NCBI GenBank assembly: GCA_902612805.1
Contig: CACMEY010000003.1
Location: forward strand, 1 to 64,000
DNA length: 64,000 nucleotides
From: an uncultured Alphaproteobacteria bacterium
GTDB lineage: Bacteria > Pseudomonadota > Alphaproteobacteria > HIMB59 > GCA-002718135
Direction: 5' to 3'
The notes below the pieces were generated by a model. It was not told where the DNA came from, ran no database searches, and saw nothing but the letters and a program-made list of their open reading frames with translations. Below, in pieces: positions 62,057 to 64,000 of this stretch. The translations under genes were made by a program, and so were the position numbers. Positions within the stretch are counted from its first letter, which is position 1; each line of letters begins with the position of its first letter.

Positions 62057-63922
62057 TTATGCTGCTTTTTTATTTTTATTTTTTTTAATATATCTAAGCA
62101 GTGCTATGGTAGCTGCTGGTGTTACACCTGATATTCTTGAGGCTGCTCCAAGAGTTGGTGGTTTAATTTTCGATAATTTTTCCACTATCTCATTAGATAA
62201 GCTGCCAACTAGTTTGTAATTAGTTGATTTTGGAATTGTTAAACTTTCTTCTTTTTCAAAATCTTGAATATCCATTCTTTGCCTATCAAGATATCCTGAG
62301 TACTTAGCTTCAATTTCTATTTGTTCTATTACATCGTCTTCTAAATCACTCAATTCAGGAAGTATTTTTTTGAGCTTGGTAGTTGTAATATTAGAAAACG
62401 ACAATAGGTCTATGATATTTCTTTTCTTTCCATCTTTGTTTATTTTTATCCCTTTTTTTAGAAGTGCATCTGGTGAGAATTTGTGATTTTTTACAAACTT
62501 AAAACCTTCTTTTATTCTTTTGGATTTTTTTTCAAACTCTACCTGCCTATCTATATCAACACAACCAATATCAATTCCAAGGGGTGTAAGTCTTAAATCT
62601 GCATTATCAGCCCGAAGTAAAAGTCTATATTCGGACCTTGAGGTGAACATTCTATATGGCTCTTTAGTTCCTTTTGTAACCAAATCGTCTATCAAAACAC
62701 CTATATAACCGGAGGACCTAGGTATTATAAATTCTTTATTAGATTTTGTTTTAAGTGATGCATTTATCCCGGCCATTATACCTTGTGCAGCTGCTTCTTC
62801 GTATCCGGTTGTTCCATTTATCTGCCCTGCAAAAAATAAATTTTTAATTTTTTTTGTTTCAAGTGTGTGTGTTAGTTCTTGTGGGTCAACAAAATCGTAT
62901 TCAATTGCATAAGCAGGTTGTGTAATTGTAACATTCTCTAAACCTTTAATCGTTTTAACAAATTGCTCTTGAATTTCAGTTGGAAGTGAAGAGGATATTC
63001 CGTTTGGATATATTAAATCACTATCTAACCCTTCTGGCTCAAGAAATATCTGATGTGATGACTTATTTTTGAATTTATGAATTTTATCTTCAATAGATGG
63101 GCAATACCTAGCTCCCATTGATTGTATCTCACCTGAGTACATAGGTGATAGGTTAAGATTTTGAGCAATTATTTCATGAGTGTTTTTATTAGTATGGGTA
63201 ATAAAACAAGATATTTGAGGAATGTGGATATCTCTGTTGATAAAAGAAAATGGAATGGGTTTTTTATCTGGGTGTTGTTCATCTAAGTTATTGAAATTTA
63301 TAGTTTTTTTAAGGAATCTTGGGGGTGTTCCCGTCTTCAATCTGCCTATTGAAAACTTTAGTTCTTTAAGCCTTTTTGCAAGCTTTATTGAGGGTTTATC
63401 ACCAACTCTTCCTGCTTCTTGCTTCTCAGAACCTATTCTTATTAATCCTTGTAAGAAAGTACCGGTAGTTAAAACTACAGATTTGGAAAATATTTTTTTA
63501 TTATCACCTAAAACAACTCCTAATACCTGATTTTTTGAAACAATTAAATCTTCTACTGACCCTTCGATAATTTGAAGGTTTTTTTGCCCAGATACGAGAT
63601 CATTTATAGCATTTTTATATAAAATTCGGTCTGTTTGAGCCCTTGGACCCCTTACAGCAGCACCTCTACTGGAGTTCAACATTCTAAATTGTATACAGGA
63701 TCTGTCTGTAGCTTTGGCCATTATTCCATCTAAAGCATCTATTTCCTTTACAAGATGGCCTTTTCCAAGACCTCCAATTGCAGGATTACATGACATTTCC
63801 CCTATTTTATCAACTTTATGGGTAATTAAAGCAGTTTTTGATCCGGTTCTTGCAGATGAGCATGCTGCTTCTACTCCTGCATGCCCGCCACCAATTACAA
63901 TTACATCAAATTTATTGTCCAT
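62057..63922 (-). CDS. mnmG: tRNA uridine-34 carboxymethylaminomethyl modification protein MnmG
   Basis: A 621-residue FAD protein that with MnmE makes cmnm5U34. FAD motif [16 protein letters not shown] lies near the start, followed by [23 protein letters not shown] (typical; split). The C-terminal tRNA/MnmE-binding helical domain is complete. ATG at 63922 is chosen. An upstream in-frame TTG at 63955 would translate through the parS-like site and the mnmE end and is unlikely. Confidence 0.96.
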   Translation of the reverse strand: MDNKFDVIVIGGGHAGVEAACSSARTGSKTALITHKVDKIGEMSCNPAIGGLGKGHLVKEIDALDGIMAKATDRSCIQFRMLNSSRGAAVRGPRAQTDRILYKNAINDLVSGQKNLQIIEGSVEDLIVSKNQVLGVVLGDNKKIFSKSVVLTTGTFLQGLIRIGSEKQEAGRVGDKPSIKLAKRLKELKFSIGRLKTGTPPRFLKKTINFNNLDEQHPDKKPIPFSFINRDIHIPQISCFITHTNKNTHEIIAQNLNLSPMYSGEIQSMGARYCPSIEDKIHKFKNKSSHQIFLEPEGLDSDLIYPNGISSSLPTEIQEQFVKTIKGLENVTITQPAYAIEYDFVDPQELTHTLETKKIKNLFFAGQINGTTGYEEAAAQGIMAGINASLKTKSNKEFIIPRSSGYIGVLIDDLVTKGTKEPYRMFTSRSEYRLLLRADNADLRLTPLGIDIGCVDIDRQVEFEKKSKRIKEGFKFVKNHKFSPDALLKKGIKINKDGKKRNIIDLLSFSNITTTKLKKILPELSDLEDDVIEQIEIEAKYSGYLDRQRMDIQDFEKEESLTIPKSTNYKLVGSLSNEIVEKLSKIKPPTLGAASRISGVTPAATIALLRYIKKNKNKKAA

Positions 63923-63927
63923 GTTTT

Positions 63928-63939
63928 TTTCACGTGAAA
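63928..63939. promoter_or_regulatory. parS-like ParB binding site
   Basis: TTTCACGTGAAA is a perfect 12-bp palindrome matching the core of the bacterial parS consensus (TGTTTCACGTGAAACA). Only the outer bases differ. It lies between the mnmE stop and the mnmG start, about 2.5 kb from parA. No second copy was noticed in the window. Confidence 0.75.
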
Positions 63940-64000
63940 TTACTTGCCTATACAAAAATCACTAAATATTATATCTAAAATTTTCTCAATATCAAATTTT
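63940..64000 (-). CDS. mnmE: MnmE (tRNA modification GTPase), 3' end only
   Basis: The last 19 codons of a gene running off the right edge, ending IFSDFCIGK. The FCIGK C-terminus, whose cysteine takes part in the modification reaction, is diagnostic of MnmE. The position just upstream of mnmG is the classical one. Confidence 0.9.
   Translation of the reverse strand, partial: KFDIEKILDIIFSDFCIGK

Noticed and set aside
63923-63955. An N-terminally extended MnmG starting at TTG 63955
   Set aside because: The extension would be translated from the mnmE 3' end and the parS-like site; the family starts at the [13 protein letters not shown] position, ATG 63922.

Overview
The window is a dense, very AT-rich (roughly 30% G+C by eye) stretch of a Gram-negative bacterial chromosome. 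Gene content and order point to a streamlined marine alphaproteobacterium of the SAR11 / HIMB59 (AEGEAN-169) type. Evidence for this is the c-type cytochrome maturation operon, the Mic60-HemY pair divergent from tsaD, rsmB / heparinase-like / purH, DUF3576-leuS-lptE-holA, parB-parA-rsmG-mnmG-mnmE, and a carotenoid-to-retinal operon of the kind that feeds proteorhodopsin. The exact clade cannot be fixed from this window. Intergenic gaps are tiny, same-strand genes commonly overlap by ATGA, and several convergent pairs overlap at their stop codons. Intrinsic terminators are few.

Layout: 1-410, a lysine-rich histone-H1-like protein with its own promoter, palindrome and tandem terminators. 439-5767, ccmABCDEFGH, including a 34-codon ccmD. 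5844-11062, amino-acid binding protein, methyltransferase, YggT, folD, GT9-like protein, argG and an IalB-like protein. 11132-12294, an ECF sigma factor with a ChrR-like cupin partner. 12319-16499, asparaginase II, DUF3429, a fructosamine-kinase-like protein and an asparagine synthetase. 16496-18616, a tandem pair of Tas-type aldo/keto reductases sharing a 332-bp identical tract. 18687-23757, BI-1 family protein, two tandem TPR-glycosyltransferase fusions and a GT8-like protein. 23759-31595, HemY, Mic60, tsaD, sulfotransferase, GSCFA, EVE, acs and tdk. 31638-36099, rsmB, heparinase-like protein, a purH split into two overlapping genes, and a small ORF.

36165-42438 is the accessory region. It holds two 2OG-Fe(II) oxygenase-like proteins, glycosyltransferases, two sulfotransferases and a 30-residue lipoprotein. 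At its right end are three copies of a 51-bp tRNA-Gly 3' segment, of which only the rightmost is a complete tRNA gene. The copies delimit two small back-to-back elements (1321 bp and 558 bp). Each is bracketed inside by its own pair of 9-bp repeats spaced 11 bp apart. The elements look like tRNA-targeted integrative elements of a tyrosine recombinase that carry no integrase; their cargo is a sulfotransferase plus a damaged tRNA-Ser in one and a single 86-residue protein in the other. This is the most unusual feature of the window.

42493-46741 is the blh-crtY-crtB-crtI operon (retinal synthesis). 46799-54027 carries a prolyl-tRNA editing protein, a YbbN-like thioredoxin, a LON-domain protein, a UbiH-type hydroxylase, ftsK, lolA, a winged-helix regulator and a YggS-type PLP protein. 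54182-55222 is a probably highly expressed porin with a structured leader. 55315-64000 is the DUF3576-leuS-lptE-holA run facing parB-parA-rsmG-mnmG-mnmE, with a parS-like palindrome filling the 17-bp mnmE-mnmG gap; this suggests the right end lies near the replication origin.
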